Source: Laedolimicola ammoniilytica (lineage in GTDB: Bacteria > Bacillota > Clostridia > Lachnospirales > Lachnospiraceae). From it: DNA of 64,000 nucleotides. Positions 1 through 9,200 of this stretch are shown here, in pieces. The notes under the pieces were generated by a model. The model ran no database searches. It was given only the letters and a program-made list of their open reading frames with translations, and was not told where the DNA came from. The DNA lies in contig NZ_JAOQKC010000004.1 of NCBI RefSeq assembly GCF_025567165.1, forward strand, positions 124,001-188,000, read 5' to 3'. A program made the position numbers and the translations under genes. Each line of letters begins with the position of its first letter. Position 1 is the first letter of the stretch.

Positions 1-1
1 A

Positions 2-802
2 ACCATGGCTACCGGAGGCGCGGTCTGTATTATGATGATGCAGAGCGGCCATTCCGTATGGATGTCCCTGTTTGTGGCGTTCCTGGCAGGTATGCTGGCA
101 GGTCTGGTGACCGGTTTATTCCATACAGCCATGGGAATTCCGGCGATTCTGGCAGGAATCTTGACCCAGCTGGGACTCTACTCGATCAATCTCCGTATCA
201 TGGGGGAAAAGGCAAACCAGGCCCTGGCTTTCGGAAAGTATGACCAGATTGTTTCCCTTCGCTGGGTAAAGGGTGTTCCCTTCTATCAGAATACCAATTT
301 TGTGGCGGGCGTGTTTGTCCTTTTCATTATCGGAATTCTGTACTGGTTCTTCGGAACAGAGCTGGGCTGCTCCATCCGGGCGACCGGCAATAATGAGCAT
401 ATGTCCAGAGCCCAGGGTATCAATACCGATACCAGCAAGATCCTTGGTCTGATGATTTCCAACGGTATCGTGGCTCTGTCCAGCGGCCTGTATGCCCAGT
501 ACAACGGCTTCGCCGACGTCAACGCAGGCCGTGGCGCCATCGTTATCGGACTGGCAGCCGTTATCATCGGAAACGTTATCTTCGGAAAAATCAGCCGGAA
601 CTTCGGCTTTAAGCTCTTTACGGTAGTGCTTGGCGCTATCATTTACTGGATTGTATATCAGCTGGTTATCATGGCAGGCCTGAACGCCAACGACATGAAG
701 CTGATCTCCGCCCTGGTAGTGGCCGTATTCCTGGCTATCCCGTACCTGAAGGGCAAATATTTTGCAAAACCGGTAAAAAAGGGAGGTGCGGCAAATGCTT
801 AG
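2..802 (+). CDS. ABC transporter permease, 5' end outside window
   Basis: This is the inner-membrane permease of an ABC importer. The reading frame is already open at the first base, so the true start lies upstream. At least seven hydrophobic segments are visible, including a GMLAGLVTGLFH stretch and a LAAVIIGNVIFG stretch, as in branched-chain amino acid/TrpY-like permeases. It overlaps the next gene, an ATPase, by 8 bases, so the two are translationally coupled and form one transporter. A substrate-binding lipoprotein would be expected just upstream. The substrate (tryptophan, purine or other) cannot be read from the sequence. Confidence 0.85.
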   Translation, partial: TMATGGAVCIMMMQSGHSVWMSLFVAFLAGMLAGLVTGLFHTAMGIPAILAGILTQLGLYSINLRIMGEKANQALAFGKYDQIVSLRWVKGVPFYQNTNFVAGVFVLFIIGILYWFFGTELGCSIRATGNNEHMSRAQGINTDTSKILGLMISNGIVALSSGLYAQYNGFADVNAGRGAIVIGLAAVIIGNVIFGKISRNFGFKLFTVVLGAIIYWIVYQLVIMAGLNANDMKLISALVVAVFLAIPYLKGKYFAKPVKKGGAANA

Positions 803-1592
803 AGTAGAAAATGTATGGAAGACCTTCAACGCAGGAACCGTAAATGAAAAGACGGCTCTGTCCGGACTGAATCTTCATCTGAACGAGGGAGATTTCGTTA
901 CGGTCATCGGCGGTAACGGAGCGGGAAAATCCACCATGCTGAACGCGGTGGCAGGCGTGTGGCCCGTGGACGAGGGAAAAATCTTTATTGACAATGTGGA
1001 CGTGACAAAGCTTCCGGAGCACAAGCGCGCGGCATATCTTGGACGCGTGTTCCAGGATCCCATGACCGGAACCGCAGCCGGTATGCAGATTGAGGAAAAT
1101 ATGGCGCTGGCTGCCAGAAGAGGCGCGATGCGCTTTCTGAAGCCGGGCATTACCCAGAAGGAGCGGGAGTATTATAAGGAACGCCTGTCAGCCTTGGGAC
1201 TGGGCCTGGAGGATCGTCTGACCAGCAAGGTCGGCCTTCTGTCCGGCGGACAGAGACAGGCGCTGACCCTTCTGATGGCGACCCTAAAGAAGCCGCGGCT
1301 TCTGCTCCTGGACGAGCATACCGCAGCTCTGGATCCGAAGACCGCGGCCAAGGTACTGGATGCCACTGACCGCATCGTCGGCGAGGATCACCTGACTACC
1401 CTGATGATCACCCACAATATGAAGGATGCTATCGCCCATGGTAATCGTCTGATCATGATGTACGAGGGCCATGTCATCTACGATGTGGCGGGCGAGGAGA
1501 AGAAAAATCTGAAGGTATCCGACCTGCTGACCAAATTCGAAGAGGTCAGCGGCGGTGAGTTTGCCAACGACCGGATGATGCTGACCAACTAG
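795..1592 (+). CDS. ABC transporter ATP-binding protein
   Basis: This is the cytoplasmic ATPase that powers the preceding permease. It has a Walker A motif GGNGAGKST near residue 38, a signature LLSGGQRQAL near residue 140, a Walker B LLLLDEHTAALDP and a switch histidine in MITHNMKDAI. The length of 265 residues is usual. I chose ATG at 795, which follows GGGAGG (781-786) by 8 bases, over an in-frame GTG at 786 that lies inside the ribosome binding site. It belongs to the YtrP/TrpZ-like group that pairs with BCAA-type permeases. Confidence 0.9.
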   Translation: MLRVENVWKTFNAGTVNEKTALSGLNLHLNEGDFVTVIGGNGAGKSTMLNAVAGVWPVDEGKIFIDNVDVTKLPEHKRAAYLGRVFQDPMTGTAAGMQIEENMALAARRGAMRFLKPGITQKEREYYKERLSALGLGLEDRLTSKVGLLSGGQRQALTLLMATLKKPRLLLLDEHTAALDPKTAAKVLDATDRIVGEDHLTTLMITHNMKDAIAHGNRLIMMYEGHVIYDVAGEEKKNLKVSDLLTKFEEVSGGEFANDRMMLTN

Positions 1593-1627
1593 ACAAAGCA
1601 GAAAGCGAAGATTCCCTGTTGAAATGG

Positions 1628-1656
1628 TTGACAACGGGTGTCGAACTTGGTAGAAT
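1628..1656 (+). promoter_or_regulatory. sigma-A promoter of ilvN-ilvC
   Basis: TTGACA (1628-1633) and TAGAAT (1651-1656) are separated by exactly 17 bases. Transcription would start near 1663, giving a leader of about 65 bases before ilvN. This separates the ilv genes from the ABC transporter upstream. Confidence 0.8.
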
Positions 1657-1672
1657 CAAGAGAAAGATTTGC

Positions 1673-1701
1673 CTGCGCGGACGGGACAACTGTCCGCGCA
1701 G
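1673..1701 (+). promoter_or_regulatory. perfect 10-bp hairpin in the ilvN leader
   Basis: CTGCGCGGAC (1673-1682) pairs perfectly with GTCCGCGCAG (1692-1701) around a 9-base loop. No T-run follows, so it is not an intrinsic terminator. It begins about 10 bases after the predicted transcription start and could stabilise the 5' end of the message or bind a regulator. Confidence 0.6.
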
Positions 1702-1728
1702 CGAACACTTAAAAGGGAAGGGAAAGCT

Positions 1729-2262
1729 ATGAAACGAGTTGTATTTTCTATTCTGGTCGATAATACCTCCGGTGTGTTAAGCCGCATCGCAGGCCTGTTC
1801 AGCCGCCGTGGTTATAATATCGACAGTCTGACGGTTGGCGTAACCGCCGATCCCCGTTATTCCCGTGCTACCGTAGTAGCCAAGGGCGACGAGATTATTA
1901 TGCAGCAGATTGAGAACCAGTTGAATAAGCTGGTAGACGTGATTGATATCAAGCGCCTGGAGCCCGAAACTTCTATCTGCCGCGAGCTGATTATGATTAA
2001 GCTGAAGGTCAGTGAGGAGAACCGCCAGTCCCTCATCGCAGTGGCCAATATTTTCCGCGCGAAGATCGTGGATGTGGCCAAGGAATCCCTGGTCATCGAA
2101 CTGACCGGCAATCAGTCCAAGGTGGACGCCTTTATCGACCTGTTAAGCGGGTATGAGATTCTGGAGCTGGCGAGAACCGGTATCACCGGTCTGTCCCGGG
2201 GCACCTTCGATGTGAAGATGTACGATGAGGACGGTCGGCTTATGGACTACGATTTCAGCTAA
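1729..2262 (+). CDS. ilvN: acetolactate synthase small (regulatory) subunit
   Basis: IlvN is the regulatory subunit of acetohydroxyacid synthase in branched-chain amino acid synthesis. It stabilises the catalytic IlvB subunit and confers valine feedback inhibition. The N-terminal ACT domain is clear (FSILVDNTSGVLSRIAGLFS, residues 5-24, then GYNIDSLTVG), followed by the C-terminal domain with ELIMIKLKV and ELTGNQSKVDAF. Length of 177 residues is slightly longer than many homologs. ATG at 1729 follows AAGGGAAGGG. ilvB is not adjacent, which is unusual because the two are normally neighbours. The promoter, leader hairpin and ilvC downstream show an ilvN-ilvC unit. Confidence 0.95.
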   Translation: MKRVVFSILVDNTSGVLSRIAGLFSRRGYNIDSLTVGVTADPRYSRATVVAKGDEIIMQQIENQLNKLVDVIDIKRLEPETSICRELIMIKLKVSEENRQSLIAVANIFRAKIVDVAKESLVIELTGNQSKVDAFIDLLSGYEILELARTGITGLSRGTFDVKMYDEDGRLMDYDFS

Positions 2263-2364
2263 TTTTATTTACGATACTTTAGGTGACCCATTACCGGCTG
2301 CGGGCCGGATGCCGCCGCCTCAAGCATAAATTTATTACACAAAATAAAACGGAGGAATGAAAAA

Positions 2365-3381
2365 ATGGCAAAGATCTATTATCAGGAAGACTGCAATCTG
2401 TCTCTGCTGGATGGAAAGACCATCGCAGTGATCGGATACGGCAGCCAGGGACACGCACAGGCACTGAACGCAAAGGAGTCCGGATGCCATGTCATTATCG
2501 GCCTTTATGAGGGAAGCAAATCCTGGAAGAGAGCAGAGGAGCAGGGATTTGAGGTTTATACAGCAGCAGAGGCTGCAAAGCGCGCAGACATCATTATGAT
2601 TCTGATCAATGACGAGCTGCAGGCAGCTATGTACAAGAAGGATATCGAGCCGAACCTGGAAGAGGGCAATATGCTGATGTTCTCCCATGGCTTCAACATC
2701 CACTTTAATCAGATCGTACCGCCGAAGAATGTAGACGTTACCATGATCGCTCCGAAGGCGCCGGGCCACACCGTAAGAAGCGAGTATCAGGCCGGCAAGG
2801 GAACGCCCTGTCTGGTAGCGGTAGAGCAGGATGCGACTGGCAAGGCTCTGGAGTATGCACTGGCATACGGCCTGGCTATCGGCGGAGCAAGAGCCGGTAT
2901 CCTGGAGACCACATTCAGAACCGAGACAGAGACAGACCTGTTCGGTGAGCAGGCAGTTCTGTGCGGCGGCGTATGCGCTCTGATGCAGGCTGGTTTCGAG
3001 ACTCTGGTTGAGGCTGGCTATGATCCGAGAAATGCTTACTTCGAGTGTATCCATGAGATGAAGCTCATCGTAGACCTGATTTACCAGTCCGGCTTTGAAG
3101 GAATGCGTTATTCTATCTCCAATACTGCAGAGTACGGCGATTACATCACCGGACCGAAGCTTATCACAGAGGAGACTAAGAAGACCATGAAGAAGATCCT
3201 GAAGGATATCCAGGACGGTACCTTCGCAAAGGACTTCCTGCTTGACATGTCTCCGGCAGGTGGACAGGCTCACTTCAAGGCTATGAGAAAGCTGGCTGCT
3301 GAGCATCCGTCAGAGAAGGTTGGAAAGGAAATCCGTAAGCTGTACAGCTGGAACGGCCAGGACAAGCTGCTGGATAACTAG
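2365..3381 (+). CDS. ilvC: ketol-acid reductoisomerase (NADP+)
   Basis: This enzyme converts acetolactate or acetohydroxybutyrate to dihydroxy acids in valine, leucine and isoleucine synthesis. The Rossmann motif GYGSQGHAQALN is at residues 25-36, and the KARI catalytic domain shows MIAPKAPGHTVR, DLFGEQAVLCGG and the ECIHEMKLIVDLIY helix. At 338 residues it is a class I enzyme of usual length. The start ATG follows GGAGGAATGAAAAA. It is probably cotranscribed with ilvN, 102 bases upstream, and with the ASKHA gene only 7 bases downstream. Confidence 0.97.
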   Translation: MAKIYYQEDCNLSLLDGKTIAVIGYGSQGHAQALNAKESGCHVIIGLYEGSKSWKRAEEQGFEVYTAAEAAKRADIIMILINDELQAAMYKKDIEPNLEEGNMLMFSHGFNIHFNQIVPPKNVDVTMIAPKAPGHTVRSEYQAGKGTPCLVAVEQDATGKALEYALAYGLAIGGARAGILETTFRTETETDLFGEQAVLCGGVCALMQAGFETLVEAGYDPRNAYFECIHEMKLIVDLIYQSGFEGMRYSISNTAEYGDYITGPKLITEETKKTMKKILKDIQDGTFAKDFLLDMSPAGGQAHFKAMRKLAAEHPSEKVGKEIRKLYSWNGQDKLLDN

Positions 3382-3388
3382 TTAGAAT

Positions 3389-5008
3389 ATGAAGGAATGG
3401 AGCAGAAAAGTATATTTAAAATTGCCCCGTCCCTGTGAGGAGGACCACAGATCCATGCAAAAGCGGCTTTTGGCTGCTCTCAGGGACTGTGGTTCTTTCT
3501 ATACGGACAAAGAGGCAGATATCCGGATTCGTCCGTTGGTGCTGTCGGAATGTCTGGCGATCTGTGAGCAGGCAGACTGGCAGGTGACGGCATCGCTTGG
3601 CTTTGACGGACGCATCTGGGAGCTGCTGGCGCTGGAGCCAGGAGACACAACGGCGCAGCATTATGGCCTCTGCGCGGATCTGGGCAGCACCACGATTGTA
3701 ATGGAACTGGTGGATTTGAATACCGGAGAGACGTTTGCCTCGGAAAGTGTATTCAATCCACAGATCGCCTACGGGGACGATATTCTGACCCGTATCTTCT
3801 ATACCAAGGATCACCCGGAGCGGCGGCGCGAGCTTCAGGAAGTTACGGCGAGGGGCTTTCGGATGCTGATAGAGAAGCTTTTGGAAAAGACCGGCGTGGA
3901 CGCGCGGCAGTGCAACATCCTGACTGTGGCAGGCAATACGACCATGATGCATTTCCTGCTGGGGCTGGATGCCTTCGGGGTTTTTCAGTCGCCCTACGCG
4001 GTTCAGACCCTGGAGCCGGAGGTGTGCCGGGGAGCGGAGCTTGGAATTCCGGTACAGGGCTTTGTATACCTTTGTCCGGCCATGGAGAATTACCTGGGCG
4101 GGGATATCATCAGCGGTATGCTGGCCACTGGGATTCCCGACCGGGAGGAGATCAGTGTCTTTCTGGACGTGGGAACCAACGGAGAACTGGTGGTAGGCAA
4201 TCAGGAATTCCTGCTGGCTGGCGCAGGTGCGGCAGGACCGGCCCTGGAGGGCGGTTCGGTACGCACGGGTATGCGGGCGGAGAACGGCGCGGTAGACAGG
4301 GTGATCACAGAGCATGGGCGATTGAAGGTTCATGTGATTGGTGAGACGGAGGCGAAGGGCATCTGCGGCTCCGGTATCGTGGATCTGCTGGCAGAGCTTT
4401 ATCTGAATGGCTGGATTGATCTGCGGGGGAGATTTCAGGTAGCGGAAAATCAGATGGAAAAGGAAGACGGCGGGAAGCAGTTCCGGATTCCAGGTCTCCG
4501 AAAGTGTCAGAAAGTAGACGCGGCCTCCGAAAATGATGTGGAGTACGCCATTGAGTACGCGCCGGGGCTCTGCTTCTATCAGAGCGATATCGACGAGTTC
4601 ATCCGCACTAAGGCCGCAGCCATGACCATGGTGGAATACATGATGAACCTTATCGGCCTCACCATGGAGGATGTGGGACGCTTCTATGTGGCCGGAGCTT
4701 TCGGCACTCACATTGATAAGGAGTCGGCGGTGACCATCGGCATGTACCCGGATATCGACCGGGACAAAATCATTTCCCCGGGAAATACGTCCCTGCAGGG
4801 CGCGCGGAAGCTGCTGCTGGATCGCGGCCTTAGGGAGAAAGCAGAGGAGAACATCGAACGGATGCAGTACGTCCAGTTTGGCGCGGTGGAGGAGTTCCTG
4901 GAGATCATGCGGGCGGCCCAGGCCATTCCACACACAGATCTGCAGCGGTTTCCAACCGTGGAGCGACGGCTTTTGGAACGGCAGAAAAAAATAGAAAAAA
5001 ACTCTTGA
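3389..5008 (+). CDS. ASKHA-domain protein of the DUF4445/RACo-like family
   Basis: The protein belongs to the family of ATP-dependent reductive activators of corrinoid proteins. Known members have an N-terminal [2Fe-2S] ferredoxin domain, a linker, and an ASKHA actin-like ATPase. Here CADLGSTTIVMELVDL (near residue 94), VAGNTTMMHFLLG, VFLDVGTNGELVVG, GAGAAGPALEGGS and YVAGAFGTHI mark the ASKHA core. No Cys-x5-C-x2-C ferredoxin cluster is visible at the N terminus. The corrinoid target is therefore not shown. ATG at 3389 has a weak ribosome site, and the 7-base gap after ilvC suggests translational coupling. Why it sits with ilvC is unknown. Confidence 0.8.
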   Translation: MKEWSRKVYLKLPRPCEEDHRSMQKRLLAALRDCGSFYTDKEADIRIRPLVLSECLAICEQADWQVTASLGFDGRIWELLALEPGDTTAQHYGLCADLGSTTIVMELVDLNTGETFASESVFNPQIAYGDDILTRIFYTKDHPERRRELQEVTARGFRMLIEKLLEKTGVDARQCNILTVAGNTTMMHFLLGLDAFGVFQSPYAVQTLEPEVCRGAELGIPVQGFVYLCPAMENYLGGDIISGMLATGIPDREEISVFLDVGTNGELVVGNQEFLLAGAGAAGPALEGGSVRTGMRAENGAVDRVITEHGRLKVHVIGETEAKGICGSGIVDLLAELYLNGWIDLRGRFQVAENQMEKEDGGKQFRIPGLRKCQKVDAASENDVEYAIEYAPGLCFYQSDIDEFIRTKAAAMTMVEYMMNLIGLTMEDVGRFYVAGAFGTHIDKESAVTIGMYPDIDRDKIISPGNTSLQGARKLLLDRGLREKAEENIERMQYVQFGAVEEFLEIMRAAQAIPHTDLQRFPTVERRLLERQKKIEKNS

Positions 5009-5033
5009 ACATCAAAAAGAGTTATAGTATAAT
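5005..5033 (+). promoter_or_regulatory. candidate distal carAB promoter
   Basis: TTGAAC (5005-5010) and TATAAT (5028-5033) lie 17 bases apart. The -35 overlaps the stop codon of the preceding gene. The -10 sits inside an 18-base dyad, AGTTAT (5020-5025) and ATAACT (5032-5037), which could be an operator. Confidence 0.6.
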
Positions 5034-5048
5034 AACTTCAATTTGAGG

Positions 5049-5094
5049 AAAAAAGACTGGAAATGCGAGTGGGCATGGTATGTCTTTTTTTTTT
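5049..5094 (+). terminator. terminator or attenuator upstream of carA
   Basis: AAAAAAGAC pairs with GTCTTTTTT across a 25-base middle that itself contains ATGC...GCAT, and it ends in a run of ten T residues. It either ends the ilv-side transcript or attenuates the carAB leader started at the upstream promoter. Confidence 0.65.
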
Positions 5095-5122
5095 GAGAAA
5101 GTATATACAAAGAGACTATAAT
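5093..5122 (+). promoter_or_regulatory. candidate proximal carAB promoter
   Basis: TTGAGA (5093-5098) and TATAAT (5117-5122) are separated by 18 bases. It lies just after the terminator and would give a very short leader, about 16 bases, ahead of carA. Confidence 0.5.
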
Positions 5123-5144
5123 TTTGAAAGGAACAGGTGGACGA

Positions 5145-6224
5145 ATGAAAGCTTTTCTGATATTGGAAGACGGACATGTGTTTACAGGCACCAGCATCGG
5201 TTCAGAGCGCGAGGTCGTAAGTGAGATCGTGTTCAATACATCAATGACCGGTTATCTGGAAGTGCTGACCGACCCCTCCTACGCGGGACAGGCAGTGGTA
5301 ATGACTTATCCGTTGATTGGTAATTATGGAATATGTTATGAGGATATGGAGTCCGGACGTCCCTGGCCGGATGGATATATTGTTCGGGAGCTTTCTCGCC
5401 TTCCTAGCAATTTCAGAAGTACAGATACCATTCAGAATTTCCTGAAAAAATATGATATTCCCGGAATCGCAGGTATTGATACCCGTGCGCTGACCAAGAT
5501 TTTGCGTGAGAGTGGCACCATGAACGGTATGATTACCACAAAAGAATATGAAAACCTGGACGAGGTACTGCCCCGTTTAAAGGCATACCGTACCGGTAAG
5601 GTGGTCGAAAAGGTTACCTGCAAGGAAAAGTCTGTGATGAAAAATGACGGCTACAAGGTAGCGCTCCTGGACCTTGGCGCAAAGCGCAACATCGCCCGTT
5701 CCCTCCATGAGAGAGGCTGCGAGGTTACGATTTACCCGGCGGGAACCAAGGCAGAGGAAATCATCGCGTCCAATCCGGACGGCATCATGCTTTCCAACGG
5801 CCCCGGAGACCCCAAGGACTGTGGTCCCATCATCGACGAGGTGCGGAAGCTCTATGAAAGCGACATTCCGATTTTTGCCATCTGTCTGGGACATCAGCTG
5901 ATGGCCCTGGCCACCGGCGCAGACACCTACAAGCTGAAATACGGCCACAGAGGCGGCAATCACCCGGTAAAGGATCTGGAGACCGGAAGAGTCTATATTT
6001 CCTCCCAGAACCACGGCTATGCCGTAGATGTGAACAGCTTGAACCCGGCTGTAGCGACAGCGGCCTTTGAAAATGTCAATGACAAAACCAACGAGGGTCT
6101 GAAATACACCGGTAAGAACATTTTTACCGTACAGTTCCATCCGGAGGCATGCCCGGGTCCCCAGGATTCCAGCTACCTGTTTGACCGGTTTATTCGCATG
6201 ATGGAGGTGAAGAAAAATGCCTAA
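5145..6224 (+). CDS. carA: carbamoyl-phosphate synthase small subunit
   Basis: CarA hydrolyses glutamine and passes ammonia to CarB to make carbamoyl phosphate for pyrimidine and arginine synthesis. The N-terminal CPSase domain has FNTSMTGYLEVLTDPSYAGQ. The class I glutamine amidotransferase domain shows GIMLSNGPGDP, the nucleophilic cysteine in FAICLGHQLMALA, and the His-Glu pair in VQFHPEACPGP. ATG at 5145 was chosen because AGGTGG precedes it at 5135-5140. An upstream in-frame start at 5124 has no ribosome site. It overlaps carB by 8 bases. Confidence 0.96.
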   Translation: MKAFLILEDGHVFTGTSIGSEREVVSEIVFNTSMTGYLEVLTDPSYAGQAVVMTYPLIGNYGICYEDMESGRPWPDGYIVRELSRLPSNFRSTDTIQNFLKKYDIPGIAGIDTRALTKILRESGTMNGMITTKEYENLDEVLPRLKAYRTGKVVEKVTCKEKSVMKNDGYKVALLDLGAKRNIARSLHERGCEVTIYPAGTKAEEIIASNPDGIMLSNGPGDPKDCGPIIDEVRKLYESDIPIFAICLGHQLMALATGADTYKLKYGHRGGNHPVKDLETGRVYISSQNHGYAVDVNSLNPAVATAAFENVNDKTNEGLKYTGKNIFTVQFHPEACPGPQDSSYLFDRFIRMMEVKKNA

Positions 6225-9200
6225 GAATCCGTCTATCAAAAAAGTACTTGTCATCGGCTCCGGCCCGATCATCATCGGCCAGGCAGCCGAGTTCGACTAT
6301 GCGGGCACCCAGGCCTGCCGTTCCCTGAAGGAGGAGGGCATCGAGGTTGTCCTCTTAAATTCCAACCCGGCTACCATCATGACCGATAAGGATATCGCAG
6401 ATCGCGTATACATCGAGCCGCTGACCGTAGAGGTGGTAGAGCAGCTGATTTTGAAGGAACAGCCCGACAGCGTCCTGCCGACTCTGGGCGGCCAGGCGGG
6501 ACTGAATCTGGCCATGGAGCTGGAGGAGCGTGGCTTCTTAAAGGAGCATAACGTACGTCTCATCGGAACTACTTCCGAGACCATCAAGAAGGCCGAGGAC
6601 CGTCTGGAGTTCAAGAGCACCATGGAGAAAATCGGCGAGCCCGTGGCGGCTTCCGAGGTAGTAAAGGACGTAGAGGCAGGTATTGCCTTTGCCAATAAAA
6701 TCGGTTACCCGGTGGTTCTTCGTCCGGCTTACACCCTGGGTGGCAGCGGCGGCGGAATCGCCCACAACCAGGTGGAGCTGGAGGAGATTCTGGCCAACGG
6801 TCTCCGGCTTTCCCGTGTGGGCGAGGTTCTGGTGGAGCGCTGCATTGCAGGCTGGAAAGAGATCGAGTATGAGGTTATGCGGGACGGCGCCGGCAACTGC
6901 ATCACCGTATGTAACATGGAAAATATCGACCCGGTAGGCGTACACACCGGCGACAGCATCGTTGTAGCTCCTTCCCAGACCCTGGGCGACAAGGAGTACC
7001 AGATGCTGCGTACCTCTGCCCTGAATATCATTAGCGAGCTGAACATCACTGGCGGCTGCAACGTTCAGTATGCCCTGCATCCGGAGAGCTTCGAATACTG
7101 CGTCATCGAGGTAAATCCCCGAGTGAGCCGTTCCTCTGCGCTGGCTTCCAAGGCTACGGGCTACCCCATTGCCAAGGTAGCGGCTAAGATTGCCCTGGGT
7201 TATACCCTGGACGAGATTCCCAACGCCATTACCGGACAGACCAAGGCCAGCTTTGAGCCTATGCTGGACTACTGTGTCGTGAAGATGCCCCGTCTGCCCT
7301 TTGATAAATTTATCAGCGCAAAACGTACCCTGACCACACAGATGAAGGCCACCGGCGAGGTTATGGCCATCTGTAACAACTTCGAGGGCGCACTGATGAA
7401 GGCCATCCGTTCTTTGGAGCAGCACGTGGACAGCCTGATGTCCTATGATTTTACAAATCTTTCCAGAGAGGAAATCCTGGATCAGCTTCATGTGGTGGAC
7501 GACCGCCGTATCTGGCTGATTGCGGAAGCCATCCGCAAGGGCATTTCCTATGAGGAGATTCATGCCATTACCCAGATTGATCTCTGGTTCATTGATAAAA
7601 TTGCGATTCTGGTGGAAATGGAGCAGGCGCTGAAGAGTGAGCCCCTGACGCCGGAGCTCTTAAAAGAAGCGAAACGGATCGAGTTCCCGGACAATGTCAT
7701 TGCCCGCCTGACCGGCAAGACGGAGGAGGAGATTAAAGAGCTCCGTTACGCCAACGGCATCACCGCTGCGTACAAAATGGTAGATACCTGTGCGGCAGAG
7801 TTCGAGGCAAGCACACCCTATTACTACTCTGTATTTGGCAGTGAAAATGAAGTCGTAGAAACAAAAGACCGTAAGAAGGTACTGGTTCTGGGCAGCGGCC
7901 CCATCCGGATCGGACAGGGTATCGAGTTCGACTTCTGCTCTGTACACTGTACCTGGGCCTTTGCGAAAGAGGGCTATGAGACCATCATCATCAACAATAA
8001 CCCGGAGACGGTAAGTACCGACTTCGATATTGCGGATAAGCTGTATTTCGAGCCGCTGACCCCGGAGGATGTGGAGAGCATCGTGCGTCTGGAGAAGCCG
8101 GATGGAGCTGTGGTACAGTTCGGCGGACAGACTGCCATCAAGCTGACCGAGGCCCTGATGAAGATGGGCGTGCCCATCCTGGGAACCTCTGCGGAGAACG
8201 TGGACGCGGCAGAGGACCGGGAGCTCTTCGACGAGATTCTGGAGCAGTGTCAGATTCCGAGACCCAAGGGACATACGGTATTTACCGCCGAGGAGGCAAA
8301 GAAGGCAGCAAACGAGCTGGGCTATCCGGTTCTGGTGCGTCCCTCCTACGTGCTGGGCGGCCAGGGTATGCAGATTGCCATCAACGATAAGGACGTGGAG
8401 GAATTTATCGGTATCATCAACCGGATTGCCCAGGAGCATCCCATTCTGGTAGATAAGTACCTGCAGGGCAAGGAGATCGAGGTTGATGCCGTGTGCGACG
8501 GCGAGGATATCCTGATTCCGGGTATCATGGAGCATATCGAGCGCGCGGGTATCCATTCCGGAGACAGTATCTCAGTCTATCCGGCCAAGAGCATCAGCGA
8601 TAAGGTGAAGGCTACCATCGAGGAATACACGAAGCGCCTGGCACGGTCCCTGCATGTGATCGGTCTGATTAACATTCAGTTTATCGCGGTAGGCGACGAG
8701 GTATACGTGATCGAGGTAAATCCCCGTTCCAGCCGTACGGTTCCCTATATCAGCAAGGTGACCGGTATTCCGATTGTGCCGCTGGCTACCAAGGTCATCT
8801 TGGGTTACAAGATCAAGGATCTGGGCTATCAGCCGGGCCTTCAGCCGGAGGCAGATTATTATGCGGTGAAGATGCCGGTATTCTCCTTTGAGAAGATCCG
8901 CGGCGCGGACATCAGCCTGGGACCGGAGATGAAATCCACCGGTGAGTGTCTGGGTATTGCCAAAACCTTCAACGAGGCCCTTTACAAGGCCTTCCTGGGC
9001 GCAGGCATCCGTCTGCCCAAGCATAAAAATATGATTATGACTGTCCGGGACGAGGATAAGGAAGAAGCAGTGGAGATTGCGAAGCGTTTTGAGGCGCTGG
9101 GCTACTGTATCTATGCCACCAAGGGCACCGCAAGAGCACTCATGGAGGCAGACGTCTCCGTGCGCCTGACCAGAAAGCTGGAGCAGGAGTCCCCCAATAT

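Noticed and set aside
3416..4933. 505-codon minus-strand open frame
   Set aside because: Shadow of the ASKHA gene, whose motifs are clear on the plus strand.
5012..5236. 74-codon minus-strand frame before carA
   Set aside because: It spans promoters and a terminator and enters the carA start region. No homology was seen.
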